From: Dipteris shenzhenensis
Lineage: Eukaryota > Polypodiophyta > Polypodiopsida > Gleicheniales
Length of the DNA stretch: 64,000 nucleotides
Assembly (NCBI GenBank): GCA_047967505.1
Contig: CM106538.1
Direction: 5' to 3' (one strand)
The translations under genes and the position numbers were made by a program. The notes beneath the pieces were generated by a model. That model did not search any database. It saw only the letters and a list, made by a program, of their open reading frames with translations, and was not told the origin of the DNA. Shown in pieces: positions 55,085-64,000 of the stretch; position 1 is the stretch's first letter, and the number at the start of each line of letters is the position of its first letter.

Positions 55085-55945
55085 CTGATACACAAGAAAT
55101 ACAAATTATTTAAGCTCTGTTTCCATACATGTAGCCTCTAAACAGCAAAAAGAATGCTCCAGAATGACATGTAACCCAATCCAGTGTGACCAGAAAACAT
55201 GTTTCAGGCATCCGAAACGTGTAGAAATGTTTCTGCCTGAAACTTTTCTTAGAAACGTGCGAAACGTTGCATTTAGGGTGAAACGTTCTGGGTACAAAAT
55301 ATATTCTTTATACTGTTTTTCTGCGCCGATTCAATTCGCCTCTCCCTTGCTTGCTCTGCTGCCAGCAAACTCTACTCTACCCAGCCTAAGCCCTCTACTC
55401 CAGCCTCCACTCCATGCTCCAGCCTGCTGCCTAAGCCATCTATCCCCTTGCTAAGCCCTCTACCCTACTCCCTTGCTAAACCCTCTATTCTACCCTTCCT
55501 TGCTAAAGCCTAGATGCAGTATTATTTATGAAATATATATAATATACATAAATTACAGTATTTTAATGTGTTTCTAGGCGAAACGCCTGCCAAAATCTAG
55601 AAACGTTTCTTGTGACACTGACCCAAACTCGGACATTAAAAGGCTTGTGCCTCTCACAGGCTATCCTACAAACAAGCTTGGGGATAAAAACGAAGCCTCA
55701 GCTTTCAGAAGGACTACATGGCAAGAAGTTCAGTTTTGATTGCAGTATTTCCAAGTGAGTTGTATATTTCCTATCCCTATTGTTCTTTTAGCCATGCTCA
55801 TCCTCCACTTGTAATTATAAGTTTTAACAGATGGCAGAAAGTTCCCTTCATACAGATTTCACATGTATTCAGAGGCACTATACACCTGCATATGCAGTCA
55901 CTCCGGCACCATACATGCTTAACTATACAGAAAAACACATGCGTG

Positions 55946-55978
<33 letters not shown>

Positions 55979-56031
55979 ATACATGCTTAGCTACTAGCTA
56001 GACAGAAAAACACACATGCATGCACACGCGA

Positions 56032-56069
<38 letters not shown>

Positions 56070-56117
56070 ACCAGCAGTTCTCCAACTGATAGCCTGTTCT
56101 TGGGTTCCTTCTGGATA
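55001..56117 (-). CDS. MAP kinase kinase, last two exons
   Basis: Minus-strand exons 56117-56072 and 55084-55001 join in phase. Together they read (C)IQKEPKNRLSVGELL then NHPFIKKYESQGNNLLANYI, ending RDWSPIA and TAA. This is kinase subdomain XI and the C-terminal end of plant MAPKKs ('C.QK(D/E)P..R.S...LL.HPFI.K(Y/F)'), which phosphorylate MAPKs in cytosolic signalling. The subgroup looks nearest MKK6/MKK1-like from memory, which is uncertain. The invariant Arg of subdomain XI is present. Upstream exons are not found within the window; the 987-base intron carries GA repeats. No frame damage is seen, so it may be a live gene end. Confidence 0.7.
55912..56066. repeat. Duplicated block with two (GA)n microsatellites
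   Basis: 'catacatgcttaNct...acagaaaaacacatg..tgc' followed by (GA)n occurs twice (55912-55977 and 55978-56066). The second (GA)n ends at the donor of the MAPKK penultimate exon. Confidence 0.85.
56072..56117 (-). CDS. MAPKK penultimate exon (46 nt)
   Basis: The acceptor on the minus strand is gcttgcaacag. One base completes an upstream codon (Cys expected), then 15 codons IQKEPKNRLSVGELL, then donor CTG|GTTACT. A (CT)n run begins on the minus strand right after the donor (56066 downward). Confidence 0.75.
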
Positions 56118-57861
56118 CTGTTGCAAGCAAGAAAATCCGAATGAGGATGTTTCTACAAACATCAAATCCACTACCGAGAATATGAGGGACATGATTACAT
56201 TACCATTGAAATTTCAAGCAACATTACCAACATCAATAGAAATCTTGCAAAAAAAGCATCCTCATCTTGCACATCAATTACAAAAAAAGCATCCTCATCT
56301 TGCACATCAATTAAAAGACGACCTGACTGCCAGAACCCTCCTGCTTTGCCTAACGTGCTTGAGACATGCCCAAATACCTACTTCTGCAGTCACCTTTCTC
56401 CCTCTTCTGCCAAGCACCACCTCACTGCCCTTCCACATTCATCAAGACAGACCCTGCTTCCCCCAATCTTGAGTTGCCTCATTTCCTCAATTCTACTGAT
56501 CCTGACCAATATTCTCAGAAGCTGTGAAAATGACCATCATCAAGGCTCTCTTTCAAGTAGATGATCCCCCTCCTTTTTCATATTTGGGCCTTTAAGTTCA
56601 AAATCAGCAGGTGGGGGGTCAGCTTGTAAAGCTGTCTCAATAACATATCCCAAATGCCAAACGTGGCCTCTCAAAATTTTGGGCTGAAACTGGAATCTCT
56701 AATCTGCCTTTCATAACAACAACTGAGAGGGTAAGCAGGACAGATATAGAGGTGTTATAACTGGCATCCCTCATGGCCTCGATGGATAAGTTTCCCTTAC
56801 TGGGAAGTGTATTGCACATTGATAAATCTCTGCCCAAACTAGCCAATGCTTTGCTCAAAAATGCACTTTACCCCATTGAAAACTCGTTTACCTGAAAAGC
56901 CAAAACCCAGTGGCACGAGGGCCAACAAATGCGAGCAAAGGAGGGTCCAAATGCAAGGAAAAAATTCTGATCCCTTACCCAGTGAGTATCCCTGATATAG
57001 GTCAGTAAATACACCTCGATATGTGACAAAAATGTCACAAAAACAGACCAGAAAATCTCTTATTTTGGGGCAGCACAACTGCCAATGCATGAACTGAATA
57101 AATCAGGCCTGTACTTGCAAAAATTGTGATGGTTTGTTTGCTGTTTTGGTCAAAAACGACCTGTGGCTGAGTGTTTTACAACTGAAAATGGTGCAGCAAG
57201 TATATGCCAAAACAGGGCTGAATATCACTTCAAAACAGGAGCTGCATGCAAAAAAAAGGTGTGCCCAGCCTAGAACTGTGTGCTGTAGCAGCAAAAACTG
57301 TGCCCAGGCCCAAGATCAGCTCCAGGAGCACTCAAAACAGGGCAGCCTGTTTTGGAATGCGTGCCAGCAACAAAAACCCATGCGACCAGCTCCAAAAATG
57401 ACTCGAAACAGGCTCCAAGAGTGGTGCTTTTGCTGGAAAGTGTCACCCAGCTGAGGACCTCTCGGAGGTGTTATGTCACCAAAAACAGGCCCATCTATCT
57501 CCATGCAGCCCTGATTTGACTGATCTGCGAAGAACCGCAGATGGTGAGCAAGCCATCGGCTACAAAGTGTGAGACCCTCGGCAGTTCCCACGACTCAAGA
57601 GTAGTAGGCTGAGGGAGCCCCCACAGGTTGACCACAAATGCTTGAGGGGACTGTTTTCTTTGATTTTCCAGTAGACCCTATCCTTCGGACCCACCCCCCG
57701 TCTCCAGACAGGTTCAGGAGTCCACTACAGGCTCAGGCACAACAAGAGGAGAAGGTGCAGCAAGCCGTAGCAGTGATCTAGCAATGGCTGAAGAGCCCCC
57801 TACGATGGTTGGGCCATTTAGGTAGCAAATGTGATGGAGCTCCAAGCTCAAGTGCTACAAC
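56118..57861. other. MAPKK intron; no exon recognised
   Basis: Contains a 33-bp tandem duplication ('aaaaaagcatcctcatcttg' at 56250 and 56283). I searched by eye for further kinase motifs on the minus strand and saw none. Confidence 0.35.
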
Positions 57862-57920
57862 TACGACACTCTCTAAGAGAGAGAGAGAGAGAAAGAAAGA
57901 AAGATATATTAACGTCTGCG
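57862..57920 (-). repeat. LINE-A4 3' tail: (TTTC)n-(CT)n
   Basis: On the minus strand 'gcagacgttaatat' is followed by TTTC units and then (CT)n. The same order of blocks ends the fragments at 1105-1134 and 21369-21389. Confidence 0.7.
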
Positions 57921-58250
57921 TGAGGCCTCGTGGGCCTATGGAACAAAGTGTGGAAAACACCAAAAGGGTAAAAACTCGTACAAGCCACAAAGGGCTGGAG
58001 CGAAGGGTGCGCTAAGGCCCTTATTGATACTATGCTGAAATAAAGAGCTCAATAGCTCAAGAAAAATCAAATACAAAACATGTCGTATCATATCATGTCA
58101 TGTCGTGTCATATCATGTGCTATATTAAGTTAGAAGAGAGCAAGGACTGGGACAGGATCTCAAAATCGAAACCCAGTAGCCTCTACTATCCTCTCTCAGC
58201 AATCCATAACGCCCGCATATCTGATGGCTCCTCTTCCACCCCACTATATC

Positions 58251-59140
58251 CTAGAGCTGACTCAAATGCATAGAAATCTGTGACATGCCGCAGTGTCTGG
58301 TCAGCCTCTGGATCCTGTGGTCTAATCCTCTCCTCTGCTGCTCCCTTATTTGTCGTAGCAAGGTCTCCCTATGGCGGCGCACCTCAAGTAGATAGAGCCC
58401 GATGCAAACCTGGTCATGGAAGTGGAACAATTGTGACAGTGAACTGAACCCACTCCCATCCTGATAAAGACAGTAGTATCGCCACCGGATCTCGTAGTAG
58501 GCTGGGTAGGGGCAAAGAAAGTGCTCCTCTATCTCAATCTCTCCTAGAGTGCATAACATGCAGATCCGTTGCTCTCTCGATATACGTTCTGCTCTCCCCG
58601 TCTGAATCCTCAGCCGATGGAATGAAACCCGCATCTGCCTAATGGTGATCCTTAGTGTGTGTGAGACTCCCCTGTCCTCGAGATACTGGGGTCTGATGAT
58701 GAATCCCTCTCCGAGATTCTCAAAAAATGGTCGTGGTAGAACTAGGTCTTGGTGGGAAGCTCATGATCTCCCTCCCAAGCCCGAGATGTGTGGAGCTGGA
58801 GGAGGTCTAACCATATGATATGGTTAATCTCATCTCGTGGAATCGACTCAGAGGGTGCATCGATACTGTACTGAGGGAGGGAGCCTATCCATCTGAATCC
58901 CGTGTCTAGCAAACCATGTGAATATACATGCATACCATGTGTCCGCCCCGCTCTCAGCTAGTCATACTCCTCTGGGGTAAGTCCTAGACTCTATGAATGA
59001 ATCTCACTCTTTGGAAGATGGCACCAGTCTGTAGTGATGTCATGGCGAACTCTACTTGTACTATCTCATGCGGGACTAAGGGCTTACTCTGAATCATCCT
59101 AGATCCAATAGTCACAAGGGCCTCATTCATCTTATTCCAA
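58251..59140 (-). pseudogene. LINE-A4 ORF2 thumb and C-terminal finger
   Basis: [31 protein letters not shown] and, in another frame, FHRLRIQTGRAERISREQRI, CMLC...EEHFLCPYP, YYCLYQDGSGF. The third finger ligand region reads CPY where the other copies have C.CP, so one Cys is changed to Tyr. Frameshifts and stops. Confidence 0.75.
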
Positions 59141-59515
59141 AAGGGGGTTGCATGAATTTTAGTGTCTCAGTGGAGACCGATAACTTTGTACAAAATCTTA
59201 GCAAAAGCAATCAGCCTACGTCTGCAGCCCTTTCTACCAAATCTTCTACATGATACGCAGATGGGATTTGTGCATGATAGGAGCATCATCGATAACATCT
59301 TCTCATTTTGGGAGGCTTTTGACTGGGTCATGCATAATGGCCATAGGCTTGCCATTCTACTCCTAGACTTTGAGAAGCTTATGACAGAGTAGACTAGGGA
59401 TTTCTAGAGAATACCCTCGCTCGCTTTGGATTCACATATGCACGGATCACAAGGGTGTCAACTCTCTATAGATCAGCCCATAGCCAAGTTCTTATTGGTG
59501 GAGTCAGGGGAGATG
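59140..59515 (+). mobile_element. LINE-B-type RT fragment nested in LINE-A4
   Basis: The plus strand reads WRPITLYKILAKAISLRLQP, GFVHDRSIIDNIFSFWEAFD and LAILLLDFEK, then after a frameshift LARFGFTYARITRVSTLYRS and VRGD, the first half of an L1-type RT. LINE-A4 coding sequence breaks off at about 59515 and resumes at about 59137 with few codons lost, so this is a clean insertion of a fragment opposite in strand. No poly(A) is visible. Confidence 0.75.
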
Positions 59516-59649
59516 TAGCCGCCCAAATCTCCTGCACTCTGCTATCGGTAGGTCGCATCCCCAGAAGGATGCTGCATACATGGCAGTCGGCCGCACTAGT
59601 GTATCGAAGAACTAGCACTTTGTCGGTGGATCCTGAAAGTGTGCCTAGA

Positions 59650-60990
59650 AGCACTATCTCTCCAATCGGGCTAGAGTACCTCGCTCCCATGTGAGTTGTG
59701 CATGGGCTGCATGTGTCATAGTGAAAAGGGGTCCTGTGAAGACTGCTCCTAAATAGGTGTAGGACTGCACTATCTCCACGGGCTCATCTCGATAAGTAAA
59801 GCTGAGTCGACAGAGCACTGCATGTGAGGTATTGAAGACCATAACCTTGGTCTTCCCAAGGTTGACTGTTAGGTCTCTCTCTCTGCAGAACACCTCTAGG
59901 GCATCCAAGTGTCTCTACAACCCCTCTGCTAAAAGGAGATAAGGACCATGTCATCGGCGTATAGCACTATATGTATCATGAGATCGGATTCACCTCCCAC
60001 GCGGTCTATGAAGGAAGTGATCTCATCAATGTAAAGCCCAAAGAGGGTCAGTGAGAGGGGCAGCCCTGCTTCACTCCGATTGTGCTCTCGACCCAATCCG
60101 ATAGACCACCTAGAACGCGAACTCTGCCTATGACTGACTCGTACAGGGTCATGATCCCCCATATCAGTGTCTCTGGAATCTGTAGCTCATGCAGTTTCTT
60201 GATCATGCGGGACCGTGGGACAATGTTAAAAGCCTTCCGAAAGTCTACAAAGCATGTGTAGATCTTCTGGTTTGGACCTCGCCTCCTCAATGATAGCCCT
60301 CACAGTGAAAATGTGATCACGGGTAGAGTGTTGTCTCCGAAATCCTACCTGCCCTAATGCACACTGTTCACGAGCCTCTGTGTGGCTGCTGAGCTCCCTC
60401 TCTAAAACTGATCCATAAATCTTGGCCAAAGTATGACCGATCATGAGGGTACAGTAGTTCCTAGTCTCCATAGGGTCTCCAGCTTTGTGTATCGATACAA
60501 TAATGGTAGTGCTCCAAGCAGGTGGGAGAACGTGGTGCACAGCCCGATTGAACATTTGTGTTAGGACCAGAGCTAGGACCTCGTGTCCATGTGCAAAGTG
60601 CTCGGTCCGTAGGCCCTCATGGTCATGCGCTTTTCAATTGTGTAATCTGCGAAGTGCTGCCCGTGCATTCCGTGTGGTGAACAAGTGGCAAGTAGTGGGC
60701 ATGGGCATAGAAGTCATCTCCGGTGGTGTCTGCTCCTCGGAATCGTAGAGGGAACATGCATACGTGTGCCACACATCTGGATCAGTGATGGCAATAGGTG
60801 ACTTCCCCTATGATAGAAACTCCCATCCACTGGTCGGGTCACCTCCTTGAAAAGATCTGGCAATCTCGTCCATCCTATGTGTGAGGAAGGCCTGCCTCTT
60901 ACGACATGTCAATCGTCGAAAGATCTTATGTGTCTTGGGTGGTGTCAAATGACACAATGCCCACTCCTATATTAGGTGGGCTCTCACCTC
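59650..60990 (-). pseudogene. LINE-A4 linker and reverse transcriptase
   Basis: Motifs from high to low coordinate: [56 protein letters not shown] (motif A near 60240), GVKQGCPSH (motif B), LYADDMVLIS (motif C near 59955), [14 protein letters not shown] and [10 protein letters not shown]. Frameshifts fall near 60290, 60050 and 59930. YADD is intact. Confidence 0.85.
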
Positions 60991-61129
60991 TCTACACTCG
61001 TCATCGAACCAAGGGTTTTGGGGCATCTTCCCATCTCGGATCTGCATGGGTCAAGTCGTGGGAAATGATCTGGTAGCAGCATCATGTACCACAGAGACAA
61101 GGGTGTCAGAGGCGCTGGCGAGGTCTGCC

Positions 61130-61348
61130 ATCTCTCCTCAACTCCCTCCTATGAGCTGACTCCCATGTGTATCTTGTTACTGTGGGCAGCCCTCTCTCTC
61201 GGCTCTCATGTGTCTCACTGTAGAAGATCATATCTCTATTACTGTATGTCTCTGACAGACCTCCAGGGTCAGACCATAGTGTGCCATTTCAATTCTATAT
61301 TGCCATTTTCAGGCTGGTGTGTGCACACGTCTCATGGGCTTGACACCA
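61130..61348 (-). pseudogene. LINE-A4 endonuclease, truncated
   Basis: The minus strand after the ORF1 TGA keeps phase: WCQAHETCAHTSLKMAI, then the WNCNG position reads stop-Asn-stop-Asn-Gly, then FYSETHESRE and [17 protein letters not shown]. The rest, including the GDFNAR catalytic box, is deleted; at about 61130 the sequence jumps to the linker. Confidence 0.75.
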
Positions 61349-62520
61349 TCATAATTCCCCATCCTCTTTCTCCCCTCTGTCTACTCTTTCTCTAATGATC
61401 ACTTTGCCATCTCTGTAGGCAGCCCATTTTCCTGCTTCTCTTGCTGCCATTACTCGTACCATTCCCTCTCTCCTATGTTCCGGCTGTAGGAGAGTGAGGT
61501 CATCATCCAAGTATATCTTCGTTCCTTTTAAAGTTCTTCTCATACTCATGACAGTAGATCTATCCATGGCAGTCCAGAGTTTCAGCACTATAGGTCTTGT
61601 GGGTGTCTCTGCCTTGCCTACCCTCCAGGCTTTCTCACATGCGAGATTGACCCTCCAGGCTGTCTCATCAGAGATTGACACCCATCTTGGTGAACAAAGC
61701 TTTGGGCATCTGCCAATGGAGTATCTCCTACTGTCAAGCCTCTAACCAACGTGTCCTACTGTCAAGCCTCTAACCAACACGTTCAGAGCTTTGCTGGACC
61801 TCCTTTTCTCTTCCTAGAGAACCTGAGAAATGAATTCCTTCTTAGGGGCTGCTACCCCCTTTTTAACCACTACTGTCCATTCAAGCATCTCCTCTTTCCC
61901 TTTAGTAATCTGTTGTGCAATTTCTGCATGTTTGCCATTCATTGTGGCCTGCATGGCAGCCATGGCAACCATCTCTCTCTCTTGAGGGTTGCATTTTCTA
62001 CTCAAAGTTCCTCCATGGCTTTGCAGCCCCCTTTTGAGGTTGTTGCGTCTCTCATTTGCTGTAGTTCAGTTCCTAATGTGTGTACCTTGTCTTGGAGGTT
62101 GGTTCTTTCGGTTTCCCACCCTTCTTTCTCTTTTCCCACTCTTCACACTTTGCCTTTTCTTTCCTCCATTCCACTTGTATTTTTCCTCCTTGTTTCTTGA
62201 ATTCATTGAGTGTCTTGTTTACATGAGCCTTCTCAGCCATTAGAGCCACATTGGTGGCGTCCAAACTGCCGGTCCTCTCAATTAATGCAAGGCATATTTT
62301 GTTAGAGGCAGACCAATACCTCATTTGTCGCTTTGTGAGCTGTCCCTGATGATGAGAGAGCTACCATGGCATTATCTAGGGCTTGTTTGCCCCATGTGTC
62401 TTCTACAAAGCCTCCTGTTGGTGTTTTGTTTTGATGTCTTAGCTCCTTCTTGCAGCCTTGAATCTCTTCACTTGAGACCCATGTTTGCTGATCTGAATTT
62501 TTCCCCTTTTGTTTCTGTTT
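61349..62520 (-). pseudogene. LINE-A4 ORF1 (coiled coil, RRM-like, C-terminal domain)
   Basis: From high to low coordinate: Lys/Glu-rich helices (NKTLNEFKKQGGKIQVEWRK; later REMVAMAAMQATMNGKH) suited to a coiled coil; then ETAWRVN..CEKAWRVGK; RPIVLKLWTAMDRSTVMS; LKGTKIYLDDDLT; and [20 protein letters not shown] before TGA 61351-61349. This order is that of L1-type (type II) ORF1 proteins, which bind the element RNA as trimers. The N-terminal part has frameshifts; the last 110 codons are open. Confidence 0.65.
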
Positions 62521-62651
62521 GCAGGTCCTTCAGCCCCTTAAAGTCATTTACCGCTCTCTTTTTTGTGATTTAAAAATTCAAATTTTTTAGGGCTGATGTT
62601 TCTCTTTGCAGGTGCTCCCAGATTCGCCCCTGTGGATTTCTCGGGGGGTCC

Positions 62652-63892
62652 TGTTAGAAATGTCACTGCCCCACCTGTGAGCCCCCGATTGGATGGGACA
62701 AGGGGCAGGAGACTGTAGGGCTGAGGGTACCTGGCTGAGTGGAGGATTGCGCCAGCAGCCTGCGTGGAGGATTGCGCCAGCACCATGCGCGGGCATATGC
62801 AGCAGTACCAGGACCAGCCAGCAGCAGCACAAAGGCCCAACATATGGGGCCTTATATAGGCTAGGAGGCTCCCTAAAACCGACCAAGGGGCGGCCATTTA
62901 GGCCCCTTCAGAGGTCGGTGCAGTTGGCTGCAGCCGACTGGCCTAGTCGGCCATTTTGCGGGCAGCAGGCCCTCCTATAAAAAGGGCTCCACTCCTCCCT
63001 CATTTCTCATCGCCTGCACAGACCTGCCTTGCACCGGCAAGCGCACAGGGAGAGGAGTAGACTCAAGAGTTGGTCCAGCATCTCGTGGCTGGTTGTATGC
63101 TCATCTTTGAGCTTTTGTATGCCCACATCTGTGGATGAATATATATCTGAGTTTTGCTATCTTTCTTTCCCCTTCTCTTTGAGTGTTGTTTGAGCTGCGA
63201 TCGGAAGTGTGAGGAGTGAGTGATTCTATCCTCTATTTCCAACAGGTCCTTGGAGATGTGTCGAGCTGGCCCGATGGGCCTGGAGCCGGTCATGCCTGCA
63301 AATGGCCTACAGCAGGAAGAGCAGCAGCCCGCGATCTGTGTGGAGGGAAACAGCAGCCTGTGTGGCTACTAGGGGGCTAGGAGGAGCAGGTAGTGTCATG
63401 TGCATGGTGTACCTAGGGTTGGATAGCAGGTGAACGTGGGTTACAGGATAGCATACGGCTGGATGGCTATTTTTAGCCGAGATTGCTATATATAGAGATT
63501 GATTCATATATAGTGCTCGCTTTATATGGAGGGAGCTATTCATAGCATTGTGCTATCTATAGCGGGTTTCCTTCTATATAGAGGGAGGGCCAATGCTATT
63601 GTGTAGTTCCGTTGAGCGCTCCTCAATTTATGGATGGGGCTTTGGACCGAGGCCGAGACTCTAGCCATCTACATGGCGGATCATAGGTGGTGTATCAACG
63701 GTCCTCTAGACAGGATCAGGTGGTATGAGATGCTTGGGTTAGATATGGGCCTATGGATGAGGCGAGCTGTAGCCCACGTGCTTGGGGGTGGTCGAGAGGA
63801 TCGAGGCGCCTGCGCTATTATTCTGATTGGGTTGAGGACGAGATTCTAGCCTCTAGGTTAGTGATAGGGTCAGATCTTGCGGGGTCGTGCCA
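62652..63892 (+). mobile_element. 5' LTR of an LTR retrotransposon running off the window
   Basis: It starts TGTTAG at 62652 and ends CA at 63891-63892, two bases before the primer site; about 1.24 kb. It contains a strong TATA box, G-rich U3 with a short internal repeat, and several 'tatatagag' repeats in the downstream half. The element body lies beyond the window, so its superfamily is unknown. Confidence 0.65.
62976..62984 (+). promoter_or_regulatory. TATA box of the LTR at 62652
   Basis: TATAAAAAG in a GC-rich setting, followed about 30 bases later by a CA-rich initiator-like stretch. It would divide U3 (about 330 bp) from R/U5. Confidence 0.65.
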
Positions 63893-63894
63893 TT

Positions 63895-63906
63895 TGGTAT
63901 CAGAGC
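63895..63906 (+). other. Primer binding site, initiator tRNA-Met
   Basis: TGGTATCAGAGC is complementary to the 3' end of plant initiator tRNA-Met, and is identical to the site at 33858-33869. Confidence 0.9.
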
Positions 63907-64000
63907 CATCATATCACAATTGAATTCAACGCGAGGTATGCAGAAAAGATGTCTTCCAAGTATGCTTTTTGAGATTGCTTTTGCAAATATGAATTTCCAC

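Larger units (their letters stand above)
57862..62640 (-). mobile_element. LINE-A4, near full-length but decayed
   Basis: Reading minus from about 62640: ORF1 with coiled coil, RRM-like part and C-terminal domain; TGA; endonuclease start; a large endonuclease deletion at about 61130; linker; RT; thumb; finger; 3' UTR; and a CT/TTTC tail at 57920-57862. A LINE-B-type RT fragment is nested at 59140-59515. Its 5' end abuts the LTR starting at 62652. It is the only LINE-A copy here that shows the N-terminal half of ORF1. Confidence 0.8.

Overview
The window looks like nuclear DNA of a land plant with a large, repeat-rich genome. The signs are spliced genes with GT-AG introns, plant-type LINEs, Ty1/copia and Ty3/gypsy remains with plant tRNA primer sites (initiator-Met and Asp), many CT/GA microsatellites, and a host gene whose introns are stuffed with retroelements. 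Nothing bacterial, organellar or CRISPR-like is visible. Species is not identified; the long introns suggest a fern, gymnosperm or other large-genome plant (inference).

Layout. 1-6.9 kb: LINE 3' tails ending in (CT)n, then LINE-A copy 1, joined at 4703 to LINE-B, which carries an internal inversion and a poly(A) tail. About 7.0-7.5 kb: a minus-strand fragment resembling a CACTA-type transposase. 9.75-31.2 kb: five phase-matched exons of one plus-strand host gene (possible GT92/DUF23-like glycosyltransferase). Its first visible intron (12.5 kb) holds LINE-C, a minus-strand LINE-A2, and LINE-A copy 2 inserted into LINE-A2. Its next introns hold more LINE and gypsy debris. 33.6-36.6 kb: a copia-type LTR, primer site and ruined interior. 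36.6-43.5 kb: gypsy element A (gag, protease, RT, part of RNase H, extra ORF). 43.5-44.4 kb: an LTR-like promoter region. 47.6-52.9 kb: a more decayed gypsy element B between diverged LTR-like repeats. 55.0-56.1 kb: the last two exons of a minus-strand MAP kinase kinase gene. 57.86-62.6 kb: minus-strand LINE-A4 with a LINE-B-type fragment nested in it. 62.65-64.0 kb: a 5' LTR with TATA box and an initiator-Met primer site, its body running off the window.

Most informative system: the LINE-A family. Its ORF1 encodes a C-terminal domain like that of L1 ORF1p, and ORF2 encodes an APE-type endonuclease, reverse transcriptase and a Cys/His finger. In four copies ORF1 and ORF2 lie in the same frame, parted by one UGA followed by CGG (or TGG, its expected CpG-decay product). 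In the copy 1/copy 2 lineage there is no in-frame ATG before the endonuclease active site. This is a candidate stop-readthrough or re-initiation LINE. The six single-base stops that distinguish copies 1 and 2 are all CAG to TAG, as expected from deamination of plant CHG methylation. LINE-A tails are CT/TTTC microsatellites rather than poly(A).
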